Source: an uncultured Oscillospiraceae bacterium
Lineage (GTDB): Bacteria > Bacillota > Clostridia > Oscillospirales > Oscillospiraceae
Direction: 5' to 3'
Assembly: GCA_934569195.1 (NCBI GenBank)
Contig: CAKTKB010000037.1
Coordinates: 1-11,811 of the forward strand
Length of the DNA stretch: 11,811 bases
Below, piece by piece: positions 1 to 6,247 of the stretch (its first letter is position 1; each line of letters begins with the position of its first letter). Below the pieces are notes generated by a model. That model was not told the origin of the DNA. It saw nothing but the letters and a program-made list of their open reading frames with translations, and did not search any database. Both the position numbers and the translations under genes were made by a program.

Positions 1-38
1 CTTTGTCTACTTTACTCCTCGCTGGAAGCTATTTTTTT

Positions 39-59
39 ACCCCCGGCATAGCCGGGGGT
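39..59. repeat. GC-rich hairpin, 9-bp perfect stem
   Basis: ACCCCCGGC and GCCGGGGGT flank a 3-nt ATA loop. The T7 tract (32-38) lies before the hairpin on the plus strand and so becomes an A tract after it on the minus strand. Neither orientation therefore has the U tail of an intrinsic terminator. It may be a secondary stabilising hairpin behind the terminator at 75-107, or belong to a gene outside the window. Confidence 0.5.
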
Positions 60-63
60 TGAC

Positions 64-77
64 TTTGGTTAACCAAA
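64..77. repeat. 14-bp perfect palindrome TTTGGTTAACCAAA
   Basis: A perfect 14-bp palindrome sits between two GC-rich hairpins. It could be a protein-binding site or chance; its AT-rich arms also give the minus-strand terminator its U-containing tail. Confidence 0.4.
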
Positions 78-107
78 ACTTCCCCGAGAAGCTTGCGCTT
101 CCCGGGG
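75..107 (-). terminator. Intrinsic terminator downstream of the aldo/keto reductase gene
   Basis: Read on the minus strand, an 11-bp stem (CCCCGGGAAGC / GCTTCTCGGGG, one G-U wobble) is closed by a GCAA tetraloop and followed by AAGTTTT. On the plus strand the wobble becomes an A-C mismatch, so the minus strand is the better folding RNA. It lies about 40 nt after the stop codon of the minus-strand reductase gene. An AAAAG upstream and a CTTTT on the other side suggest it could also work weakly in the plus direction. Confidence 0.65.
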
Positions 108-145
108 CTTTTGTCTGCAAAGGTTCGTTTTTTTGTAAAATCCGG

Positions 146-1294
146 TCACATACCGAACAGCTCAGCGGTTTTCTCCATACGCTCGGCGACCGGCACGCCA
201 AAGGGGCAGCGCTCCTCGCAGCCCCGGCAGCCGACACACTCCCCGGCGTGATGCTCCAGGAGGGCGTAATGGGAGCGGACAGAGTCCGGCACGGTCGGCT
301 GCATGGTCGCCAGATCGTAAAATTTATTCACCATGGCGATGTCGATCTCCATGGGGCAGGGCTTGCAGTGTCCGCAATAGGTACACTGCCCCCGGTAGGA
401 ATGGAGCGGCGCTGCGGCAATCACCGAGGCGTAGTCCTTTTCCTCCTGGGAGGCGCTCTCGTAGGCCACCGCCGCATCCACCTGCTCCGCCGTATCATAG
501 CCGCAGAGGATGGAGGCCACCGCCGGGCGCGTAAGAGCATAGTGAATGCACTGCACCGGCGTCATGGCCACGCCGAAGGGCGAGCGGCTGGCGTCGAACA
601 GCCGTCCCCCGGCAAAGCCCTTCATCACCGTCAGCCCCACGTCGTTCTCCTCGCAGGCCCTGTAGAACATGGCTCTGTCCGGGTCTATGCCGGCAAGCTT
701 CTCGTCGTAGCGCTCGGCAAACATATCCTCAATAATATTCTCGTTGGCCGGGAGCATATCAAAGGCCGGATTGATGCTGAAAAGAATCATCTCCACATAG
801 CCGGAGCGGGCCGCCTTCAGCGCCACCTTGGGATTGTGGGAGCTGAGGCCGATATGCCGGATAACGCCCTGCTCCTTCAGAGAAAACACATAGTCCAGGT
901 AGGGGGAATGCTGTATCTGCTCCCACTCCTCCTCGGAGTCCACATAGTGGATCATGCCCAGATCGATGTAATCCGTCCCCAGCCGGGTCAGCAAATCCTC
1001 AAAGGCCGGGCGGACGTAGGCCATTTCCCGGGTCCGGTAATACTGCCCATCCTTCCAGGCCGAGCCGATGTGTCCCTGAATCACCCAATGTGCCCGGCTT
1101 CCCCGGATCCCCTCCCCAATGATGTCCCGGGATTTGGGGTCCGCCATCCAGCAGTCGAGAATGTTGATGCCCTGAGACGCCGCATAGTGCAGCAGCGCCA
1201 CCCCCTCCTGTGTGGAATGCCGCTCCAGCCACTCTCCGCCGAAGCCGATCTCCGATACCCGGAGGTCCGTCTTGCCCAGTCTGCGCAGCTTCAT
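146..1294 (-). CDS. Aldo/keto reductase family protein with C-terminal 2[4Fe-4S] ferredoxin domain
   Basis: A 382-residue protein. Residues 1-290 form an AKR-type TIM barrel: the opening MKLRRLGKTDLRVSEIGFGG, LLTRLGTDYIDLGMIH (101-116) and GVIRHIGLSSH (143-153) are family hallmarks. Residues 304-313 (CTYCGHCKPC followed by P) and 353-363 (C353, C356, C359, C363, followed by P) are two cysteine clusters of the ferredoxin type, so an electron-transfer role in the cytoplasm is likely. The substrate is unknown. Of the classical AKR tetrad, Asp47 and His116 are present, but by my hand alignment the Tyr position is Asp52 and the Lys position is His75, so ordinary carbonyl reduction is doubtful. The ATG at 1294 was chosen over an upstream TTG because AAGGAG precedes it by 7 nt. 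It is transcribed divergently from the GTPase gene and ends at the terminator at 75-107. Family assignment is firm; reaction is not. Confidence 0.9.
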   Translation of the reverse strand: MKLRRLGKTDLRVSEIGFGGEWLERHSTQEGVALLHYAASQGINILDCWMADPKSRDIIGEGIRGSRAHWVIQGHIGSAWKDGQYYRTREMAYVRPAFEDLLTRLGTDYIDLGMIHYVDSEEEWEQIQHSPYLDYVFSLKEQGVIRHIGLSSHNPKVALKAARSGYVEMILFSINPAFDMLPANENIIEDMFAERYDEKLAGIDPDRAMFYRACEENDVGLTVMKGFAGGRLFDASRSPFGVAMTPVQCIHYALTRPAVASILCGYDTAEQVDAAVAYESASQEEKDYASVIAAAPLHSYRGQCTYCGHCKPCPMEIDIAMVNKFYDLATMQPTVPDSVRSHYALLEHHAGECVGCRGCEERCPFGVPVAERMEKTAELFGM

Positions 1295-1350
1295 GTGCTT
1301 TCTCCTTCCGTCCAAAACTTCGGGGCCGAAAAGCCGCCCCTCTCACCCGT

Positions 1351-1379
1351 ATTATAGTACAGCCCCCGGCCGGATGCAA
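1351..1379 (-). promoter_or_regulatory. Promoter for the aldo/keto reductase gene
   Basis: On the minus strand TTGCAT (1379-1374) and a perfect TATAAT (1356-1351) are separated by 17 bp. The start codon at 1294 lies about 50 nt downstream of the expected transcription start. It is divergent from the promoter at 1427-1455. Confidence 0.7.
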
Positions 1380-1426
1380 CCCCGTTTCCCGGGAGGGGAA
1401 TTCCGCCGCCGGGAGAAAGAAACCAG

Positions 1427-1455
1427 TTGGCGAAAGGCCGCTTTCATGGTATAAT
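1427..1455 (+). promoter_or_regulatory. Promoter for the GTPase-nuclease / rlmD pair
   Basis: TTGGCG (1427-1432) and a perfect TATAAT (1450-1455) with a 17-bp spacer. Predicted transcription start is about 1462, giving a leader of roughly 26 nt before the GTG start codon. No riboswitch-sized leader is possible. Confidence 0.75.
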
Positions 1456-1468
1456 AAGAGAATCTTAC

Positions 1469-1490
1469 CACGGAAGGAGGCTTTCCCGTG
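1469..1490 (+). promoter_or_regulatory. Ribosome binding site hairpin enclosing the GTG start codon
   Basis: AAGGAGG (1474-1480) is a strong ribosome binding site 7 nt before GTG (1488-1490). In the mRNA CACGG-AA (1469-1475) can pair with TTC-CCGTG (1483-1490), 7 pairs with one bulged C. This places the GTG in the stem and most of the Shine-Dalgarno in the 7-nt loop. Whether it regulates translation is inference. Confidence 0.4.
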
Positions 1491-4022
1491 CCCGAAAAGA
1501 AACCCGCCGCCCCTCAGCCCCTGGTCTGCGGACTGCTGGCCCATGTGGACGCCGGAAAGACCACTCTGTCCGAGGCCATGCTCTGCTCCGCGGGCGCGCT
1601 GAAGGCCCCCGGACGGGTGGACCACGGCGACGCCTTCCTGGACACCGACGCGCTGGAGCGGGAGCGGGGCATCACCATCTTCTCCAAGCAGGCCCTGCTG
1701 TCCCTGGACAATCTGGCCGTGACCCTGGTGGATACCCCGGGCCATGTGGACTTCTCCACGGAGGCCGAGCGGATTCTGCCCATTCTGGACTGCGCCGTCC
1801 TGGTGATCAGCGGAACCGACGGCGTCCAGGCCCATACCCTGACCCTGTGGAAGCTGCTGGAGCGCTACGGCGTGCCGGTCTTTCTGTTTGTCAACAAGAT
1901 GGATCTGCCCGGCGCGGACAAAGCCGCCCTGATGGCCCAGCTGCGCAGCCGTCTCTCCTCCGCCTGCGTGGATTTCACCGCCCCGGAGGAGGAAATTTTT
2001 GAAAACGCCGCCCTGTGCGACGAGGCCCTGCTGGAGAGCTACCTTTCCTCCGGCACGGTGACGGCCGGAAATCTGCGGGGTCTGATCGCCGGGCGCAGGC
2101 TTTTCCCCTGCTGCTTCGGCTCGGCGCTGCGGCAGCAGGGCGTGGACGAGCTGATGGCCCTTCTCCGCGCCTATGCCCCCCGGCCGGAATATCCTCCGGA
2201 ATTTTCCGCCAGGGTGTTCAAAATCACCCGGGACCCCCAGGGGAACCGGCTCACCTGGCTCAAGCTCACCGGCGGGACCCTACAGGTGCGGCAGGCCCTC
2301 CGCTACACCGACGCGGGCGGACACCCCCGGGAGGAAAAGGTTCTGGCCCTGCGTCTCTACTCCGGCAGCCGCTTTACCGCGCCCACGGAAATCCACCCGG
2401 GCTGCGTATGCGCCCTGACCGGCCTCAGCGCTACCTACGCCGGTCAGGGTCTGGGAAGCGCCCCCTCCTCTCCGCCTCCGGTCCTGGAGCCGGTCATGAC
2501 CTACCGGGTGCGCTCCGACGACGATCCCGCCCTGCTGCTGCCCAAGCTGCGGCAGCTGGAGGAGGAGGACCCCCTGCTGCGGGTCCTGTGGGAGCCGCAG
2601 ACCCGCCAGATTCATGCGCAGATCATGGGGCAGGTCCAGCTGGAGATTCTGCGCCGGGTTGCGGCCCAGCGCTTTGACACGGAAATTTTTCTGGAGGATC
2701 CCAGAATCTATTATAAGGAAACCATCACTGCGCCGGTGGAGGGCGTGGGGCACTATGAGCCACTGCGGCACTATGCCGAGGTCCATCTGCTGCTGGAGCC
2801 TGCCCCCCGGGGCAGCGGCCTTTCCTTTGCCAGCGCCTGCTCCACCGACGTGCTGGATGCCAACTACCAGAATCTGGTGCTGACCCACCTGGCGGAAAAG
2901 CAGCACCGGGGCGTACTCACCGGCGCGCCCATTACCGATATGAAGATCACCCTCCTGGTGGGAAAGGCCCACCAGAAGCACACCGAGGGCGGGGATTTCC
3001 GCCAGGCCACCTATCGGGCCGTGCGCCAGGGGCTGATGCAGGCCCAATCCCTGCTGCTGGAGCCATGGTACGACTTCATGCTCACGGTGCCCTCCGGCCA
3101 GATCGGCCGGGCCATTACGGACATCCGCTCCATGGGCGGCCGTTTTGACGACCCCGTCACCCAGGGGACCTTTGCCCAGCTCACCGGCGTCGTCCCCGCC
3201 GCGGAGCTGCGGGACTATCCGGCCCAGGTCGCCTCCTACACCCAAGGGCAGGGCCGGCTGCAAATCACCTTTCACGGCTACGACGCCTGTCACGACGCCC
3301 AGGCCGTCATTGACCGGGCGCAGTACAACCCAGAGGCGGACCTGGATAACTCTCCCGACTCCGTTTTCTGCGCCCACGGCGCGGGCTTCCCGGTAAAATG
3401 GGACAAGGTTCCGGAGTATATGCACCTGGACAGCGGTCTGAAGCAGGAGAAGCCCCCGGAGCTGATCACCCGCAACCTGGCTCTGGACGACAAGGAGCTG
3501 GAGGCCATTATGACCCGGGAATTCGGCCCGATCCGCCGTCCCCTCTACCGCCCGCCGGAGAACCGGCCCGCCACGGACACCGTCTCCATCCGCCCGCCTC
3601 AGAAGCAATATCTGATTGTGGACGGGTACAACATGATCTTTGCCTGGGAGAACCTGGCGGAAACCGCAAAGCACGACCTGGACGCCGCCCGGCGGCAGCT
3701 GATGGACGATCTGAGCAGCTATGCCGCCTACCGGCAGATTCAGACCGTTCTGGTATTCGACGGCTACCGCGTCCCGGGAAATCCCGGAGAAAAGGAAGAT
3801 TTTCACAACATTCAGGTCGTCTACACCAAAGAGGGGCAGACCGGCGACCAATACATCGAGGCCCTGGTCGCCCGGATCGGCAGCAGCTACGCCGTGCGCG
3901 TCGCCACCTCCGACGCGCTGATTCAGCTCTCGTCGCTGCGCAGCGGCGTGCTGCGAGTCTCCGCCCGGGAGCTGGAGCAGGAGGTCCTGCGGGCCAAGGA
4001 GCAGATGCGGGCACATTTCTGA
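1488..4022 (+). CDS. EF-G/TetM-like ribosomal GTPase fused to a C-terminal NYN/YacP (Rae1-like) nuclease domain
   Basis: An 844-residue cytoplasmic protein. The GTPase domain has AHVDAGKT (18-25), RGIT switch I (60-63), DTPGH (82-86), NKMD (136-139) and GSA (211-213). Domain II-V regions follow to about residue 600, including LLEPWYDFMLTVPSGQIGRA around 523-542. The domain IV tip loop is HQKHTEGGDF (495-504), where TetM-type proteins have a YSPVSTPADF-like loop. A linker of about 100 residues holds DSVFCAHGAGF and a proline-rich stretch. Residues about 706-830 form an NYN/YacP domain: VDGYN (711-715), VFDGYRVPG (756-764), VVYTKEGQTGDQ (777-788) and TSD (807-809), giving candidate catalytic Asp712, Asp758, Asp787 and Asp809. 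In Bacillus subtilis YacP is Rae1, a ribosome A-site mRNA endonuclease. TetM-type proteins are about 640 residues, so the extension is a true fusion. I infer ribosome rescue or translation-coupled mRNA cleavage; tetracycline resistance is not shown. Start is GTG with AAGGAGG. rlmD follows 66 nt later. Confidence 0.9.
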   Translation: MPEKKPAAPQPLVCGLLAHVDAGKTTLSEAMLCSAGALKAPGRVDHGDAFLDTDALERERGITIFSKQALLSLDNLAVTLVDTPGHVDFSTEAERILPILDCAVLVISGTDGVQAHTLTLWKLLERYGVPVFLFVNKMDLPGADKAALMAQLRSRLSSACVDFTAPEEEIFENAALCDEALLESYLSSGTVTAGNLRGLIAGRRLFPCCFGSALRQQGVDELMALLRAYAPRPEYPPEFSARVFKITRDPQGNRLTWLKLTGGTLQVRQALRYTDAGGHPREEKVLALRLYSGSRFTAPTEIHPGCVCALTGLSATYAGQGLGSAPSSPPPVLEPVMTYRVRSDDDPALLLPKLRQLEEEDPLLRVLWEPQTRQIHAQIMGQVQLEILRRVAAQRFDTEIFLEDPRIYYKETITAPVEGVGHYEPLRHYAEVHLLLEPAPRGSGLSFASACSTDVLDANYQNLVLTHLAEKQHRGVLTGAPITDMKITLLVGKAHQKHTEGGDFRQATYRAVRQGLMQAQSLLLEPWYDFMLTVPSGQIGRAITDIRSMGGRFDDPVTQGTFAQLTGVVPAAELRDYPAQVASYTQGQGRLQITFHGYDACHDAQAVIDRAQYNPEADLDNSPDSVFCAHGAGFPVKWDKVPEYMHLDSGLKQEKPPELITRNLALDDKELEAIMTREFGPIRRPLYRPPENRPATDTVSIRPPQKQYLIVDGYNMIFAWENLAETAKHDLDAARRQLMDDLSSYAAYRQIQTVLVFDGYRVPGNPGEKEDFHNIQVVYTKEGQTGDQYIEALVARIGSSYAVRVATSDALIQLSSLRSGVLRVSARELEQEVLRAKEQMRAHF

Positions 4023-4036
4023 CGGGCAGGGCCGCC

Positions 4037-4075
4037 TGTCCGGGCGCAGATCAGCCGGGCTTTCCCGGCCGGACA
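4037..4075 (+). repeat. Nested hairpins between the GTPase gene and rlmD
   Basis: Outer arms TGTCCGG (4037-4043) and CCGGACA (4069-4075) surround an inner stem GCCGGG/CCCGGC (4054-4059/4064-4069) with a CTTT loop; the two stems share one base and partly compete. There is no U tail, so it is not an intrinsic terminator. It ends 5 nt before the rlmD ribosome binding site and might tune readthrough or translation (inference). Confidence 0.4.
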
Positions 4076-4088
4076 AATCGGAGGAATT

Positions 4089-5711
4089 ATGCTATCCAAA
4101 CAACAAATCTACGACGCACAGATCACGGACTACACCGCCGAGGGCTGGGGCATCGCCCACGTGGAGGGCTGCGCCGTTTTTGTTCCCGGCGCCATTGCCG
4201 GGGAGCGCTGCCGCATCCGCGTGGAGCGGGTGGGAAAAACCTGGGCATCGGGAAAAATCGTGGAAATTACGGAGAAATCTCCCCATCGGGTGCAGCGGCT
4301 GTGCCCGGTGTCCGCCTCCTGCGGCGGGTGCGACTTTCACCACATGGACTACGACGAGGAATGCCGCCTGAAGGCCGAGCGGGTGCGGCAGGCCCTGCTG
4401 CGGATCGGGGGCGAGGATTGGGGGCCGGTTCCCCTTCTGGCCGCGCCTGTCCTGACGGCCTACCGGAATAAGGCCCAGTACCCCGTGACCGAGCAGAAGG
4501 GCCGGGTGTGCGCAGGCTTCTTCCGGGCGGGGACCCATCAGGTGGTCGTCCAGCCCCGGTGCGCCATTGTCCCCGAGGAGACGGACGCGGCGAAGGACGC
4601 CGTCGTCGCCTACGCCAACGCGGTGCATCTGAGCGCTTACGACGAGGCCACCGGCCGGGGCCTGCTGCGGCACATCTACGTCCGCCGGGGGCAGGTAAGC
4701 GGGCAGATTCTGGTCTGCCTGGTGGTGAACGGCCGGTCCATCCCCCAGCCGGAGCGGCTGATTCGGGCGCTGCGGGCCATTCCCGGCTTCACGACCCTGG
4801 TTCTGTCGGTCAACACCCGCCGGGGCAACGCCATTCTGGGGGAGGAATTTCTCAGTCTCTACGGCCCGGGCTATATAGAGGACACCCTGTGCGGCCTGAC
4901 CTTCCGCCTGTCCCCCCGGTCGTTCTATCAGGTCAACCACGACCAGGCCCAGCGTCTGTACCGCGCCGCCATCGAAATGGCCCACATCGGCCCGGAGGAT
5001 CTGGTGCTGGACCTGTACTGCGGCGTGGGCACCATCACCCTGGCCATGGCCGGAGCTGCGGGGCGGGTGATCGGCGTGGAGGTCGTGCCTCAGGCCGTGG
5101 AGGACGCCCGGGAGAACGCCCGGCGAAACGGGATTCAAAACGCGGAGTTCTTCTGCGGCGATGCCGGGCAGGCGGCCCTCTCCCTGGAAAAGCAGGGCAT
5201 CCGTCCGGATGTGGTCGTGGTGGACCCGCCGCGCAAGGGACTAAACGGGGACGCCATCGAGGCCCTGTGCCGCTTTTCTCCCCGGCGGATCGTGTACGTC
5301 TCCTGCGATCCAGCCACGCTGGCCCGGGACATTGCCCTTCTGAAGGCCCGGGGCTACGGCCTCCGGGACGTCACCGCCGTGGACCTGTTCCCCCGCTGCG
5401 CCCATGTGGAGACGGTTGTCCTCTTGTCACGGGAAACAAATCCACTGACGGTTGAGGTCAGGATGGAAGTGGAAACCGGCGAGATCAAGGAGCATCCGAC
5501 CTATAAGCGCATTCAGGAGTATGTGCAGGAAAAGTACGGCTTCAACGTCCATACGGCATATATTGCCGAGGTCAAGCGTATGGTCGGACTGGATATGCAC
5601 AAAGCGCCGAATGCTGTTGAACAGAGAAAGCATGAGTATCACCCTTGCCCGCCTGAAAAGGTCGAGGCGATCAAGGATGCGCTGCGACATTTCGGTTTAA
5701 TTGCTGAGTGA
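4089..5711 (+). CDS. rlmD: 23S rRNA (uracil-C5)-methyltransferase RlmD with an element-derived C-terminal extension
   Basis: A 540-residue protein; the family usually ends near 450. Residues 1-60 are a TRAM RNA-binding domain. C72, C78, C81 and C158 match the RlmD [4Fe-4S] ligands (C-x5-C-x2-C...C). DLYCGVGTITL (308-318) binds S-adenosylmethionine, DPPRKG (379-384) is the following motif, and Cys406 in YVSCDPATLARD is the nucleophile that attacks the uracil. The expected end is FPRCAHVETVVLLSR (about 434-448). The final 90 residues (PTYKRIQEYV...VHTAYIAEVKR...CPPEKVEAIKDAL) form a small, probably helical domain that I associate with tails of proteins in clostridial integrative elements. Codon use changes from GC-rich to mixed at this join. 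The enzyme should methylate 23S rRNA (U1939-type site). Start: ATG with GGAGGA 5 nt upstream. It is probably cotranscribed with the GTPase gene. RlmCD-type dual specificity, common in Firmicutes, cannot be excluded. Confidence 0.9.
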   Translation: MLSKQQIYDAQITDYTAEGWGIAHVEGCAVFVPGAIAGERCRIRVERVGKTWASGKIVEITEKSPHRVQRLCPVSASCGGCDFHHMDYDEECRLKAERVRQALLRIGGEDWGPVPLLAAPVLTAYRNKAQYPVTEQKGRVCAGFFRAGTHQVVVQPRCAIVPEETDAAKDAVVAYANAVHLSAYDEATGRGLLRHIYVRRGQVSGQILVCLVVNGRSIPQPERLIRALRAIPGFTTLVLSVNTRRGNAILGEEFLSLYGPGYIEDTLCGLTFRLSPRSFYQVNHDQAQRLYRAAIEMAHIGPEDLVLDLYCGVGTITLAMAGAAGRVIGVEVVPQAVEDARENARRNGIQNAEFFCGDAGQAALSLEKQGIRPDVVVVDPPRKGLNGDAIEALCRFSPRRIVYVSCDPATLARDIALLKARGYGLRDVTAVDLFPRCAHVETVVLLSRETNPLTVEVRMEVETGEIKEHPTYKRIQEYVQEKYGFNVHTAYIAEVKRMVGLDMHKAPNAVEQRKHEYHPCPPEKVEAIKDALRHFGLIAE

Positions 5712-5811
5712 ATTGACTATGAGGCGGTAAAAACGCCGTACTGAAATCGGGCTTAGTGAAAACAGCAAAGTTCTTTCTCCATGCACGAAAAAAGCACATC
5801 AGAACGCAAAG

Positions 5812-5844
5812 CACGCAGAAGCGTACGCGGTACACTTCCGCGTG
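5812..5844 (-). repeat. 33-nt dyad that folds fully only as minus-strand RNA
   Basis: Starts CACGC and ends GCGTG. The two off-centre mismatches are A-C on the plus strand but G-U wobbles on the minus strand, so a minus-strand RNA would form a 15-bp stem with a 3-nt CGC loop. There is no immediate U tail; a T6 run occurs about 20 nt further on the minus strand. Confidence 0.5.
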
Positions 5845-5915
5845 TAGGATTTTGCAAAACAGTATATTTCCACGCCAAGCAGCAAAATGCGAAAGAGCTG
5901 TTTGCAAGTAGAGCA

Positions 5916-5944
5916 TTGCTTCACCCACTGAAAATCTCTATAAT
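5916..5944 (+). promoter_or_regulatory. Promoter directly upstream of a terminator
   Basis: TTGCTT (5916-5921), 17-bp spacer, TATAAT (5939-5944). The expected transcription start, about 5951, abuts the hairpin that begins at 5953. The -35 box matches only three of six consensus bases. Confidence 0.45.
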
Positions 5945-5952
5945 CAGGAAAA

Positions 5953-5994
5953 CCCAGCATCACGTCAAACGGCGTGGTGCTGGGCTTCTTTTTT
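5953..5994 (+). terminator. Strong intrinsic terminator
   Basis: CCCAGCATCACG (5953-5964) pairs with CGTGGTGCTGGG (5973-5984), a 12-bp stem with one T-G wobble and an 8-nt loop. It is followed by CTTCTTTTTT. The wobble and the T-run both favour plus-strand transcription. It probably ends readthrough from rlmD or forms a very short RNA from the promoter just upstream. Confidence 0.8.
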
Positions 5995-6247
5995 GCAGCG
6001 TTTCGGGGCATTATTCGAGGACAAAATCGTCTATGTGCCGTTCGTTATTTCACGCTGTATTGACATACTGCGCTCTACCCATCACGGTAACTGTACGCCC
6101 TCGGAACCAAAAATGGACACTTTTCTCTGTATAGGGAGAAAGCCGGAGAGGAAAAAGAGGGTGAGCGTAGGCTGTGGGAACTGTGTGTAAACCGTTTTTC
6201 GGTTTTCCACGGTTTCCATAGCCGCAGCGCGCTTCGTATCTTCTTGA

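Larger units (their letters stand above)
5712..6247. other. 536-bp stretch without a supported gene
   Basis: No open frame here has a good ribosome binding site and recognisable protein. It contains a 33-bp dyad (5812-5844), a promoter-terminator pair (5916-5994) and a small hairpin AAACCG-TTTTT-CGGTTT (6189-6205). A plus-strand 65-codon frame from 5993 and several minus-strand frames are open but were not recognised; the area may hold decayed genes of the element. Confidence 0.5.

Noticed and set aside
59..1357. Open plus-strand frame of 432 codons
   Set aside because: Antisense to the aldo/keto reductase, no recognisable domain, His/Gly/Arg-rich composition typical of the shadow of a GC-rich gene.
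1488..4022. Calling the GTPase a tetracycline resistance gene
   Set aside because: It belongs to the same superfamily, but the domain IV tip loop differs, it carries a nuclease domain, and it has a chromosomal-looking context and codon use. Resistance is not supported by sequence alone.
2280..4076. Open minus-strand frame of 598 codons
   Set aside because: Antisense to the GTPase-NYN gene, whose motifs are unmistakable; composition is that of a shadow frame and no ribosome binding site or domain is seen.
5993..6190. Plus-strand 65-codon frame with a CIDILRSTHHGNCT segment
   Set aside because: Lies immediately after a terminator, lacks a ribosome binding site, and I do not recognise the product; it may be a relic but cannot be supported as a gene.
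6189..6205. Hairpin AAACCG-TTTTT-CGGTTT as terminator of the MarR operon
   Set aside because: On the minus strand, where it would be needed, it is followed by ACACAC rather than a U-run.
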